Below, piece after piece: positions 38,815 through 52,000 of a stretch of 64,000 nt of DNA. This DNA comes from Euonymus europaeus. Lineage: Eukaryota > Streptophyta > Magnoliopsida > Celastrales > Celastraceae. Under the pieces are notes generated by a model. The model saw only the letters and a list, made by a program, of their open reading frames with translations, was not told the origin of the DNA and ran no database searches. The stretch is from NCBI GenBank assembly GCA_963580455.1, contig OY756958.1, positions 1,066,501 through 1,130,500 on the forward strand. Direction: 5' to 3'. The position numbers were made by a program, and so were the translations under genes. Numbering within the stretch: the stretch's first letter is position 1; every line of letters begins with the position of its first letter.

Positions 38815-41800
38815 CGGTTTTTGATTTCAGAACTCGTGGCAAGTAGGTCTCGTTTCACGTAGTTAGCCGCGAAATGTGGTTTCTGCACGTAAACGGTTTT
38901 CTTAATATCCGTTGACTCCGAGTTCTGAATTTGCTGATTTTTTGCTTGATTTCACACTAATTTTCGAGCTCTACAATCCTGGCATTTCGGATTTTGATTT
39001 CGGAACTCGTGGCTAGTAGGTCTCGTTTCACCTAGTTAGCCGCGAAATGTGGTTTGTTTACGTAAACGGTTTTATGAATATTCGTTGACTCGGAGTTCTG
39101 AATTCTGTGATTTTTAGCTTTTTTTCACATCACTTTTCGAGCTCTACAATCCTGGCGTTCCGGTTTTTGATTTCAGAACTCGTGGCTAGTAGGTCTCGTT
39201 TCACGTAGTTAGCCGCGAAATGTAGTTTCTGCACGTAAACGGTTTTCTTAATATCCGTTGACTCCGAGTTCTGAATTCGGTGATTTTAGGCTTGATTTCA
39301 CAGTACTTTTCCAGCTCTACAATCCTGGCGTTCCGGTTTTTGATTTCAGAACTCGTGGCTAGAAGGTCTCGTTTCACGTAGTTAGCCGCGAAATGTGGTT
39401 TCTGCACGTAAACGGTTTTCTGAATATCCGTTGACTCCGAGTTCTGAATTCGGTGATTTTTAGCTTGATTTTACACTACATTTCGAGCTCTACAATCCTG
39501 GCGTTCCGGTTTTTGATTTCAGAACTCGTGGCTAGTAGGTCTCGTTTCACGTAGTTAGCCGCGAAATGTGGTTTCTGCATGTAAACGGTTTTCTGAATAT
39601 CCGTTGACTCCGAGTTCTGAATTCGGTGATTTTTAGCTTGATTTCACACTACATTTCGAGCTCTACAATCCTGGCATTCCGGTTTTTTATTTCAGAACTC
39701 GTGGCTAGTAGGTCTCGATTCACGTAGTTAGCCGCGAAATGCGGTTTCTGCACGTAAACGGCTTTCTGAATATCCGTTGACTCCGAGTTCTGAATTCGGT
39801 GATTTTAGGCTTGACTTCACACTACTCTTCGAGCTCTACAATCTTGGCGTTCCGGTTTTTGATTTCAGAACTCGTGGCTAGTAGGTCTTATTTCACGTAG
39901 TTAGCCGCGAAATGTGGTTTCTGCACGTAAACGGTTTTCTTAATATCCGTTGAATCCGAGTTCTGAATTCGGTGATTTTTAGCTTGATTTCACACTACTT
40001 TTCGAGCTCTGCAATCCTGGCATTTCGGTTTTCGATTTCAGAACACGTGGCTAGTAGGTCTCGTTTCACGTAGTTAGCCGCGAAATGTGGTTTCTGCACG
40101 TAAACGGTTTTATGAATATCCGTTGACTCCGAGTTCTGAATTCAGTGATTTTAGGCTTCATTTCACAGTACTTTTCCAGCTCTACAATCCTGGCATTCCG
40201 GTTTTTGATTTCAGAACTCGTGGCTAGTAGGTCTCGTTTCACGTAGTTATCCGCGAAATGTGATTTCTGCACGTAAACGGTTTTCTGAATATCCGTTGAC
40301 TCCGAGTTCTGAATTCGGTGATTTTTAGCTTGATTTCACACTACATTTCGAGCTCTACAATCCTGGAGTTCCGGTTTTTGATTTCAGAACTCGTGGCTAG
40401 TAGGTCTCGTTTCACGTAGTTAGCCGCGAAATGTGGTTTCTGCTTGTAAACGTTTTTCTGAATATCCGTTGACTCCGAGTTCTGAATTCGGTGATTTTTA
40501 GCTTGATTTCACACTACTTTTCGAGCTCTGATATCCTGGCATTTCGGTTTTTTATTTCAGAACTCGTGCCTAGTAGGTCTCGTTTCACGTAGTTAGCCGC
40601 GAAATGTGGTTTCTGCACGTAAACGGCTTTCTGAATATCCGTTGACTCCGAGTTCTGAATTCGGTGATTTTAGGCTTCATTTCACACTACTCTTCGAGCT
40701 CTACAATCCTGGTGTTCCGGTTTTTGATTTCAGAACTCGTGGCTAGTAGGTCTCGTTTCACTTTGTTAGCCGTGAAATGTGGTTTCTGCACGTAAACGGT
40801 TTTCTTAATATCCGTTGACTCCAAGTTCTGAATTCGGTGATTTTTAGCTTGATTTCACACAACTTTTCGAGCTCTACAATCCTGGCATTTTGAATTTTTT
40901 TTTCAGAACTCGTGGCTAGTAGGTCTCGTTTCACCTAGTTAGCCGCGAAATGTGGTTTCTTTACGTAAACGGTTTTATGAATATCCGTTGACTCCGAGTT
41001 CTGAATTCGGTGATTTTTAGCTTGATTTCACACTACTTTTCGAGCTCTATAATCCTGGCATTCCGGTTTTTTATTTCACAACTCGTGGCTAGTAGGTCTT
41101 ATTTCACGTAGTTAGCCGCGAAATGTGGTTTCTGCACATAAACGGTTTTCTGAATATCCGTTGATTACGAGTTCTGAATTCGGTGATTTTTAACTTGATT
41201 TCACACTAATTTTCGAGCTCTACAATCCTGGTGTTCCGGTTTTTGATTTCAGAACTCGTGGCAAGTAGGTCTCGTTTCACGTAATTAGCCGCGAAATGTG
41301 GTTTCTGCACGTAAACGGTTTTCTTAATATCCGTTGACTCCGAGTTCTGAATTTGCTGATTTTTTGCTTGATTTCACACTAATTTTCGAGCTCTACAATC
41401 CTGGTGTTTCGGATTTTGATTTCGGAACTCGTGGCTAGTAGGTCTCGTTTCACCTAGTTAGCCGCGAAATGTGGTTTGTTTACGTAAACGGTTTTATGAA
41501 TATCCGTTGACTCCGAGTTCTGAATTCTGTGATTTTTAGCTTTTTTCGCATCACTTTTTGAGCTCTACAATCCTGGCGTTCCGGTTTTTGATTTCAGAAC
41601 TCGTGGCTAGTAGGTCTCGTTTCACGTAGTTAGCCGCGAAATGTGGTTTCTGCACGTAAACGGTTTTCTGAATATCCGTTGACTCCGAGTTCTGAATTCG
41701 GTGATTTTTAGCTTGATTTCACACTACATTTCGAGCTCTACAATCCTGGCGTTCCGGTTTTTTATTTCAGAACTCGTGGCTAGTAGGTCTCGTTTCACGT

Positions 41801-42273
41801 AGTTAGCCGCAAAATGTGGTTTCTACACGTAAACGGTTTTCTGAATATCCGTTGACTCCGAGTTCTGAATTTGGTGATTTTTAGCTTGATTTCATACTAC
41901 ATTTCGAGCTCTACAATCCTGGCGTTCCGGTTTTTGATTTCAGAACTCGTGGCTAGTAGGTCTCGTTTCACGTAGTTAGCCGCGAAATGTGGTTTCTGCA
42001 TGTAAACGGTTTTCTGAATATCCGTTGACTCCGAGTTCTGAATTTGGTGATTTTTAGCTTGATTTCACACTACATTTCGAGCTCTACAATCCTGGCATTC
42101 CGGTTTTTTATTTCAGAACTCGTGGCTAGTAGGTCTCGATTCACGTAGTTAGCCGCGAAATGCGGTTTCTGCACGTAAACGGTTTTCTTAATATCCGTTG
42201 ACTCCGAGTTCTGAATTCGGTGATTTTAAGCTTTATTTCACACTACTTTTCGAGCTCTGCAATCCTGGACTTT
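38815..42273 (+). repeat. 20-monomer block, copy 1 (3,459 bp)
   Basis: This segment is repeated directly downstream with offset 3,459 bp. The rare gttgactcggag unit, agaaggtctcg, the gacttcacactactcttcg unit, ctgcttgtaaacgtttttc and the cattttgaattttttttt unit all recur in order. About five differences were noticed (for example aatgtagtttc near 39,219 here, aatgtggtttc in copy 2). The block includes a complete ordered series B3 (40,525), B4 (40,666), B5 (40,885), B6 (41,044), B7 (41,163), B8 (41,352) and B2 (41,525). Confidence 0.92.
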
Positions 42274-45200
42274 CGGTTTTTGATTTCAGAACTCGTGGCA
42301 AGTAGGTCTCGTTTCACGTAGTTAGCCGCGAAATGTGGTTTCTGCACGTAAACGGTTTTCTTAATATCCGTTGACTCCGAGTTCTGAATTTGCTGATTTT
42401 TTGCTTGATTTCACACTAATTTTCGAGCTCTACAATCCTGGCATTTCGGATTTTGATTTCGGAACTCGTGGCTAGTAGGTCTCGTTTCACCTAGTTAGCC
42501 GCGAAATGTGGTTTGTTTACGTAAACGGTTTTATGAATATTCGTTGACTCGGAGTTCTGAATTCTGTGATTTTTAGCTTTTTTTCACATCACTTTTCGAG
42601 CTCTACAATCCTGGCGTTCCGGTTTTTGATTTCAGAACTCGTGGCTAGTAGGTCTCGTTTCACGTAGTTAGCCGCGAAATGTGGTTTCTGCACGTAAACG
42701 GTTTTCTTAATATCCGTTGACTCCGAGTTCTGAATTCGGTGATTTTAGGCTTGATTTCACAGTACTTTTCCAGCTCTACAATCCTGGCGTTCCGGTTTTT
42801 GATTTCAGAACTCGTGGCTAGAAGGTCTCGTTTCACGTAGTTAGCCGCGAAATGTGGTTTCTGCACGTAAACGGTTTTCTGAATATCCGTTGACTCCGAG
42901 TTCTGAATTCGGTGATTTTTAGCTTGATTTTACACTACATTTCGAGCTCTACAATCCTGGCGTTCCGGTTTTTGATTTCAGAACTCGTGGCTAGTAGGTC
43001 TCGTTTCACGTAGTTAGCCGCGAAATGTGGTTTCTGCATGTAAACGGTTTTCTGAATATCCGTTGACTCCGAGTTCTGAATTCGGTGATTTTTAGCTTGA
43101 TTTCACACTACATTTCGAGCTCTACAATCCTGGCATTCCGGTTTTTTATTTCAGAACTCGTGGCTAGTAGGTCTCGATTCACGTAGTTAGCCGCGAAATG
43201 CGGTTTCTGCACGTAAACGGCTTTCTGAATATCCGTTGACTCCGAGTTCTGAATTCGGTGATTTTAGGCTTGACTTCACACTACTCTTCGAGCTCTACAA
43301 TCTTGGCGTTCCGGTTTTTGATTTCAGAACTCGTGGCTAGTAGGTCTTATTTCACGTAGTTAGCCGCGAAATGTGGTTTCTGCACGTAAACGGTTTTCTT
43401 AATATCCGTTGAATCCGAGTTCTGAATTCGGTGATTTTTAGCTTGATTTCACACTACTTTTCGAGCTCTGCAATCCTGGCATTTCGGTTTTCGATTTCAG
43501 AACACGTGGATAGTAGGTCTCGTTTCACGTAGTTAGCCGCGAAATGTGGTTTCTGCACGTAAACGGTTTTATGAATATCCGTTGACTCCGAGTTCTGAAT
43601 TCAGTGATTTTAGGCTTCATTTCACAGTACTTTTCCAGCTCTACAATCCTGGCATTCCGGTTTTTGATTTCAGAACTCGTGGCTAGTAGGTCTCGTTTCA
43701 CGTAGTTATCCGCGAAATGTGATTTCTGCACGTAAACGGTTTTCTGAATATCCGTTGACTCCGAGTTCTCAATTCGGTGATTTTTAGCTTGATTTCACAC
43801 TACATTTCGAGCTCTACAATCCTGGAGTTCCGGTTTTTGATTTCAGAACTCGTGGCTAGTAGGTCTCGTTTCACGTAGTTAGCCGCGAAATGTGGTTTCT
43901 GCTTGTAAACGTTTTTCTGAATATCCGTTGACTCCGAGTTCTGAATTCGGTGATTTTTAGCTTGATTTCACACTACTTTTCGAGCTCTGATATCCTGGCA
44001 TTTCGGTTTTTTATTTCAGAACTCGTGCCTAGTAGGTCTCGTTTCACGTAGTTAGCCGCGAAATGTGGTTTCTGCACGTAAACGGCTTTCTGAATATCCG
44101 TTGACTCCGAGTTCTGAATTCGGTGATTTTAGGCTTCATTTCACACTACTCTTCGAGCTCTACAATCCTGGTGTTCCGGTTTTTGATTTCAGAACTCGTG
44201 GCTAGTACGTCTCGTTTCACTTTGTTAGCCGTGAAATGTGGTTTCTGCACGTAAACGGTTTTCTTAATATCCGTTGACTCCAAGTTCTGAATTCGGTGAT
44301 TTTTAGCTTGATTTCACACAACTTTTCGAGCTCTACAATCCTGGCATTTTGAATTTTTTTTTCAGAACTCGTGGCTAGTAGGTCTCGTTTCACCTAGTTA
44401 GCCGCGAAATGTGGTTTCTTTACGTAAACGGTTTTATGAATATCCGTTGACTCCGAGTTCTGAATTCGGTGATTTTTAGCTTGATTTCACACTACTTTTC
44501 GAGCTCTATAATCCTGGCATTCCGGTTTTTTATTTCACAACTCGTGGCTAGTAGGTCTTATTTCACGTAGTTAGCCGCGAAATGTGGTTTCTGCACATAA
44601 ACGGTTTTCTGAATATCCGTTGATTACGAGTTCTGAATTCGGTGATTTTTAACTTGATTTCACACTAATTTTCGAGCTCTACAATCCTGGTGTTCCGGTT
44701 TTTGATTTCAGAACTCGTGGCAAGTAGGTCTCGTTTCACGTAATTAGCCGCGAAATGTGGTTTCTGCACGTAAACGGTTTTCTTAATATCCGTTGACTCC
44801 GAGTTCTGAATTTGCTGATTTTTTGCTTGATTTCACACTAATTTTCGAGCTCTACAATCCTGGTGTTTCGGATTTTGATTTCGGAACTCGTGGCTAGTAG
44901 GTCTCGTTTCACCTAGTTAGCCGCGAAATGTGGTTTGTTTACGTAAACGGTTTTATGAATATCCGTTGACTCCGAGTTCTGAATTCTGTGATTTTTAGCT
45001 TTTTTCGCATCACTTTTTGAGCTCTACAATCCTGGCGTTCCGGTTTTTGATTTCAGAACTCGTGGCTAGTAGGTCTCGTTTCACGTAGTTAGCCGCGAAA
45101 TGTGGTTTCTGCACGTAAACGGTTTTCTGAATATCCGTTGACTCCGAGTTCTGAATTCGGTGATTTTTAGCTTGATTTCACACTACATTTCGAGCTCTAC

Positions 45201-45732
45201 AATCCTGGCGTTCCGGTTTTTTATTTCAGAACTCGTGGCTAGTAGGTCTCGTTTCACGTAGTTAGCCGCAAAATGTGGTTTCTACACGTAAACGGTTTTC
45301 TGAATATCCGTTGACTCCGAGTTCTGAATTTGGTGATTTTTAGCTTGATTTCATACTACATTTCGAGCTCTACAATCCTGGCGTTCCGGTTTTTGATTTC
45401 AGAACTCGTGGCTAGTAGGTCTCGTTTCACGTAGTTAGCCGCGAAATGTGGTTTCTGCATGTAAACGGTTTTCTGAATATCCGTTGACTCCGAGTTCTGA
45501 ATTTGCTGATTTTTAGCTTGATTTCACACTACATTTCGAGCTCTACAATCCTGGCATTCCGGTTTTTTATTTCAGAACTCGTGGCTAGTAGGTCTCGATT
45601 CACGTAGTTAGCCGCGAAATGCGGTTTCTGCACGTAAACGGTTTTCTTAATATCCGTTGACTCCGAGTTCTGAATTCGGTGATTTTAAGCTTTATTTCAC
45701 ACTACTTTTCGAGCTCTGCAATCCTGGACTTT
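42274..45732 (+). repeat. 20-monomer block, copy 2
   Basis: This is a tandem copy of 38,815-42,273. The shared junction tract is cggtttttgatttcagaac at 42,274-42,292. Private variants are ctcaattcgg near 43,770, gtggatagtagg near 43,510, tagtacgtctcg near 44,207 and gaatttgctgatttttagc near 45,504. The last also appears near 50,690, showing that the later 30-monomer duplication was made from this copy and not from copy 1. Confidence 0.92.
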
Positions 45733-48700
45733 CGGTTTTTGATTTCAGAACACGTGGCTAGTAGATCTCGTTTCACGTAGTTAGCCACAAAATGTGGTTT
45801 CTGCACGTAAACGGTTTTTTTATATCCGTTGACTCCGAGTTCTGAATTCGGTGATTTTTAGCTTGATTTCACACTAATTTTCGAGCTCTACAATCCTGGC
45901 GTTTCGGATTTTGATTTCGGAACTCGTGGCTAGTAGGTCTTATTTCACGTAGTTAGCCGCGAAATGTGGTTTCTGCACGTAAATGGTTTTCTGAATATCC
46001 GTTGAATCCGAGTTCTGAATTCGGTGATTTTTAGCTTGATTTCACACTACTTTTCGAGCTCTGCAATCCTGGAATTTCTGTTTTCGATTTCATAACACGT
46101 GGCTAGTAGGTCTCGTTTCACGTAGTTAGCCACAAAATGTGGTTTCTGCACGTAAACGGTTTTTTTATATCCGTTGACTCCGAGTTCTGAATTCGGTGAT
46201 TTTTAACTTGATTTCACACTAATTTTCGAGCTCTACAATCCTGGCGTTTCGGATTTGTATTTCGGAACTTGTGGCTAGTAGGTCTCGTTTCACCTAGTTA
46301 GCCGCGAAATGTGGTTTCTTTACGTAAACGGTTTTATGAATATCCGTTGACTCCGAGTTCTGAATTCTGTGATATTTAGCTTTTTTTCACAGTACTTTTC
46401 CAGCTCTACAATCCTGGTGTTCTGGTTTTTGATTTCAGAACTTGTGGCTAGTACATCTTATTTCACGTATTTAGCCGCGAAATGTGATTTCTGCACGTAA
46501 ACAGTTTTCTGAATATCCGTTGACTCCGAGTTCTGAATTCTGTGATTTTTTGGTTGATTTTACACTACTTTTCGAACTCTACAATCCTGTAATTCCGGTT
46601 TTTGATTTCAGAACTCGTGGCTAGTAGGTCTCGTTTGACGTAGTTAGCCGCGAAATGTGGTTTCTGCAAGTAAACGGTTTTCTGAATATCCGTTGACTCC
46701 GAGTTCTGAATTCGGTGATTTTTAGCTTGATTTCACACTACTTTTCAAGCTCTGATATCCTGGCGTTTCGGTTTTTTATTTCAGAACTCGTGGCTAGTAG
46801 GTCTCGTTTCACGTAGTTAGCCGCGAAATGTGGTTTCTGCACGTAAACGGCTTTCTGAATATCCGTTGACTCCGAGTTCTGAACTCGGTGATTTTAGGCT
46901 TGATTTCACACTACTCTTCGAGCTCTACAATCCTGCCGTTCCGGTTTTTGATTTCAGAACTCGTGGCTAGTAGGTCTCGTTTCACTTTGTTAGCCGTGAA
47001 ATGTGGTTTCTGCACGTAAACGGTTTTCTTAATATCCGTTGACTCCGAGTTCTGAATTCGGTGATTTTTAGCTTGATTTCACACTACTTTTCGAGCTCTA
47101 CAATCCTGGCATTTTGGATTTTTATTTCAGAACTCGTGGCTAGTAGGTCTCGTTTCACCTAGTTAGCCGCGAAATGTGGTTTCTTTACGTAAACGGTTTT
47201 ATGAATATCCGTTGACTCCGAGTTCTGAATTCGGTGATTTTTAGCTTGATTTCACACTACTTTTCGAGCTCTACAATCCTGGAATTTCGGATTTTGATTT
47301 CGGAACTCGTGGCTAGTAGGTCTCGTTTCACCTAGTTAGCCGCGAAATGTGGTTTCTTTACGTAAACGGTTTTATGAATATCTGTTGACTCCGAGTTCTG
47401 AATTCTGTGATTTTTAGCTTTTTTTCAAATCACTTTTAGAGCTCTACAATCCTGGCGTTCCGGTTTTTGATTTCAGAACTCGTGGCTAGTAGGTCTCGTT
47501 TCACGTAGTTAGCCGCGAAATGTGGTTTCTGCACGTAAACGGTTTTCTTAATATCCGTTGACTCCGAGTTCTGAATTTGCTGATTTTTTGCTTGATTTCA
47601 CACTACTTTTCGAGCTCTACAATCCTGGAATTTCGGATTTTGATTTCGGAACTCGTGGCTAGTAGGTCTCGTTTCACCTAGTTAGCCGCGAAATGTGGTT
47701 TCTTTACGTAAACGGTTTTATGAATATCCGTTGACTCCAAGTTCTGAATTCTGTGATTTTTAGCTTTTTTTCAAATCACTTTTCGAGCTCTACAATCCTG
47801 GCATTCCGGTTTTCGATTTCAGAACTCGTGGCTAGTAGGTCTCGTTTCACGTAGTTAGCCGCGAAATGTGGTTTCTGCACGTAAACGGTTTTCTTAATAT
47901 CCGTTGACTCCGAGTTCTGAATTTGCTGATTTTTTGCTTGATTTCACACTACTTTTCGAGCTCTACAATCCTGGAATTTTGGATTTTGATTTCGGAACTC
48001 GTGGCTAGTAGGTCTCGTTTCACCTAGTTAGCCGCGAAATGTGGTTTCTTTACGTAAACGGTTTTATGAATATCTGTTGACTCCGAGTTCTGAATTCTGT
48101 GATTTTTAGCTTTTTTTCAAATCACTTTTAGAGCTCTACAATCCTGGCGTTCCGGTTTTTGATTTCAGAACTCGTGGCTAGTAGGTCTCGTTTCACGTAG
48201 TTAGCCGCGAAATGTGGTTTCTGCACGTAAACGGTTTTCTTAATATCCGTTGACTCCGAGTTCTGAATTTGCTGATTTTTTGCTTGATTTCACACTACTT
48301 TTCGAGCTCTACAATCCTGGAATTTCGGATTTTGATTTCGGAACTCGTGGCTAGTAGGTCTCGTTTCACCTAGTTAGCCGCGAAATGTGGTTTCTTTACG
48401 TAAACGGTTTTATGAATATCCGTTGACTCCAAGTTCTGAATTCTGTGATTTTTAGCTTTTTTTCAAATCACTTTTCGAGCTCTACAATCCTGGCATTCCG
48501 GTTTTCGATTTCAGAACTCGTGGCTAGTAGGTCTCGTTTCACGTAGTTAGCCGCGAAATGTGGTTTCTGCACGTAAACGGTTTTCTTAATATCCGTTGAC
48601 TCCGAGTTCTGAATTTGCTGATTTTTTGCTTGATTTCACACTACTTTTCGAGCTCTACAATCCTGGAATTTTGGATTTTGATTTCGGAACTCGTGGCTAG

Positions 48701-49031
48701 TAGGTCTCGTTTCACCTAGTTAGCCGCGAAATGTGGTTTCTTTACGTAAACGGTTTTATGAATATCCGTTGGCTCCAAGTTCTGAATTCTGTGATTTTTA
48801 GCTTGATTTCACACTACATTTCGAGCTCTACAATCCTGGCATTCCGGTTTTTTATTTCAGAACTCGTGGCTAGTAGGTCTCGTTTCACGTAGTTAGCCAC
48901 AAAATGTGGTTTCTGCACGTAAACGGTTTTTTTATATCCGTTGACTCCGAGTTCTGAATTCGGTGATTTTTAGCTTGATTTCACACTAATTTTTGAGCTC
49001 TACAATCCTGGCATTTCGGATTTTGATTTCG
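43846..49031 (+). repeat. 30-monomer block II, copy 1 (5,186 bp)
   Basis: This segment recurs downstream with offset 5,186 bp. Examples are ctgcttgtaaacg (43,895 and 49,081 for its gtttctg start), tggactttcgg (45,725 and 50,911), ggaatttctgttttcg (46,071 and 51,257), atatctgttg (47,378 and 52,564) and ggctccaag (48,771 and 53,957). Only a few differences were seen, such as ggatttgtatttcgg near 46,255 here against ggattttgatttcgg in copy 2. The block includes the right half of the 20-monomer copy 2 and a 4-monomer higher-order repeat. Confidence 0.92.
47260..48770 (+). repeat. 4-monomer higher-order repeat (692 bp) of two alternating dimers
   Basis: A 346-bp dimer of a B2-like unit (tcaaatcactttt) and a B8-like unit (gaatttgctgatttttt, ggaatttcgg or ggaattttgg) is repeated four times. 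Alternate dimers share private variants: atatctgttgac with cttttagagctc at 47,378 and 48,070, and gactccaag with ggcattccggttttcg between them. The real unit is therefore 692 bp, two full copies plus a partial, ending at the ggctccaag unit. Confidence 0.85.
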
Positions 49032-52000
49032 GAACTCGTGGCTAGTAGGTCTCGTTTCACGTAGTTAGCCGCGAAATGTGGTTTCTGCTTGTAAACGTTT
49101 TTCTGAATATCCGTTGACTCCGAGTTCTGAATTCGGTGATTTTTAGCTTGATTTCACACTACTTTTCGAGCTCTGATATCCTGGCATTTCGGTTTTTTAT
49201 TTCAGAACTCGTGCCTAGTAGGTCTCGTTTCACGTAGTTAGCCGCGAAATGTGGTTTCTGCACGTAAACGGCTTTCTGAATATCCGTTGACTCCGAGTTC
49301 TGAATTCGGTGATTTTAGGCTTCATTTCACACTACTCTTCGAGCTCTACAATCCTGGTGTTCCGGTTTTTGATTTCAGAACTCGTGGCTAGTAGGTCTCG
49401 TTTCACTTTGTTAGCCGTGAAATGTGGTTTCTGCACGTAAACGGTTTTCTTAATATCCGTTGACTCCAAGTTCTGAATTCGGTGATTTTTAGCTTGATTT
49501 CACACAACTTTTCGAGCTCTACAATCCTGGCATTTTGAATTTTTTTTTCAGAACTCGTGGCTAGTAGGTCTCGTTTCACCTAGTTAGCCGCGAAATGTGG
49601 TTTCTTTACGTAAACGGTTTTATGAATATCCGTTGACTCCGAGTTCTGAATTCGGTGATTTTTAGCTTGATTTCACACTACTTTTCGAGCTCTATAATCC
49701 TGGCATTCCGATTTTTTATTTCACAACTCGTGGCTAGTAGGTCTTATTTCACGTAGTTAGCCGCGAAATGTGGTTTCTGCACATAAACGGTTTTCTGAAT
49801 ATCCGTTGATTACGAGTTCTGAATTCGGTGATTTTTAACTTGATTTCACACTAATTTTCGAGCTCTACAATCCTGGTGTTCCGGTTTTTGATTTCAGAAC
49901 TCGTGGCAAGTAGGTCTCGTTTCACGTAATTAGCCGCGAAATGTGGTTTCTGCACGTAAACGGTTTTCTTAATATCCGTTGACTCCGAGTTCTGAATTTG
50001 CTGATTTTTTGCTTGATTTCACACTAATTTTCGAGCTCTACAATCCTGGTGTTTCGGATTTTGATTTCGGAACTCGTGGCTAGTAGGTCTCGTTTCACCT
50101 AGTTAGCCGCGAAATGTGGTTTGTTTACGTAAACGGTTTTATGAATATCCGTTGACTCCGAGTTCTGAATTCTGTGATTTTTAGCTTTTTTCGCATCACT
50201 TTTTGAGCTCTACAATCCTGGCGTTCCGGTTTTTGATTTCAGAACTCGTGGCTAGTAGGTCTCGTTTCACGTAGTTAGCCGCGAAATGTGGTTTCTGCAC
50301 GTAAACGGTTTTCTGAATATCCGTTGACTCCGAGTTCTGAATTCGGTGATTTTTAGCTTGATTTCACACTACATTTCGAGCTCTACAATCCTGGCGTTCC
50401 GGTTTTTTATTTCAGAACTCGTGGCTAGTAGGTCTCGTTTCACGTAGTTAGCCGCAAAATGTGGTTTCTACACGTAAACGGTTTTCTGAATATCCGTTGA
50501 CTCCGAGTTCTGAATTTGGTGATTTTTAGCTTGATTTCATACTACATTTCGAGCTCTACAATCCTGGCGTTCCGGTTTTTGATTTCAGAACTCGTGGCTA
50601 GTAGGTCTCGTTTCACGTAGTTAGCCGCGAAATGTGGTTTCTGCATGTAAACGGTTTTCTGAATATCCGTTGACTCCGAGTTCTGAATTTGCTGATTTTT
50701 AGCTTGATTTCACACTACATTTCGAGCTCTACAATCCTGGCATTCCGGTTTTTTATTTCAGAACTCGTGGCTAGTAGGTCTCGATTCACGTAGTTAGCCG
50801 CGAAATGCGGTTTCTGCACGTAAACGGTTTTCTTAATATCCGTTGACTCCGAGTTCTGAATTCGGTGATTTTAAGCTTTATTTCACACTACTTTTCGAGC
50901 TCTGCAATCCTGGACTTTCGGTTTTTGATTTCAGAACACGTGGCTAGTAGGTCTCGTTTCACGTAGTTAGCCACAAAATGTGGTTTCTGCACGTAAACGG
51001 TTTTTTTATATCCGTTGACTCCGAGTTCTGAATTCGGTGATTTTTAGCTTGATTTCACACTAATTTTCGAGCTCTACAATCCTGGCGTTTCGGATTTTGA
51101 TTTCGGAACTCGTGGCTAGTAGGTCTTATTTCACGTAGTTAGCCGCGAAATGTGGTTTCTGCACGTAAATGGTTTTCTGAATATCCGTTGAATCCGAGTT
51201 CTGAATTCGGTGATTTTTAGCTTGATTTCACACTACTTTTCGAGCTCTGCAATCCTGGAATTTCTGTTTTCGATTTCATAACACGTGGCTAGTAGGTCTC
51301 GTTTCACGTAGTTAGCCACAAAATGTGGTTTCTGCACGTAAACGGTTTTTTTATATCCGTTGACTCCGAGTTCTGAATTCGGTGATTTTTAACTTGATTT
51401 CACACTAATTTTCGAGCTCTACAATCCTGGCGTTTCGGATTTTGATTTCGGAACTTGTGGCTAGTAGGTCTCGTTTCACCTAGTTAGCCGCGAAATGTGG
51501 TTTCTTTACGTAAACGGTTTTATGAATATCCGTTGACTCCGAGTTCTGAATTCTGTGATATTTAGCTTTTTTTCACAGTACTTTTCCAGCTCTACAATCC
51601 TGGTGTTCTGGTTTTTGATTTCAGAACTTGTGGCTAGTACATCTTATTTCACGTATTTAGCCGCGAAATGTGATTTCTGCACGTAAACAGTTTTCTGAAT
51701 ATCCGTTGACTCCGAGTTCTGAATTCTGTGATTTTTTGGTTGATTTTACACTACTTTTCGAACTCTACAATCCTGTAATTCCGGTTTTTGATTTCAGAAC
51801 TCGTGGCTAGTAGGTCTCGTTTGACGTAGTTAGCCGCGAAATGTGGTTTCTGCAAGTAAACGGTTTTCTGAATATCCGTTGACTCCGAGTTCTGAATTCG
51901 GTGATTTTTAGCTTGATTTCACACTACTTTTCAAGCTCTGATATCCTGGCGTTTCGGTTTTTTATTTCAGAACTCGTGGCTAGTAGGTCTCGTTTCACGT

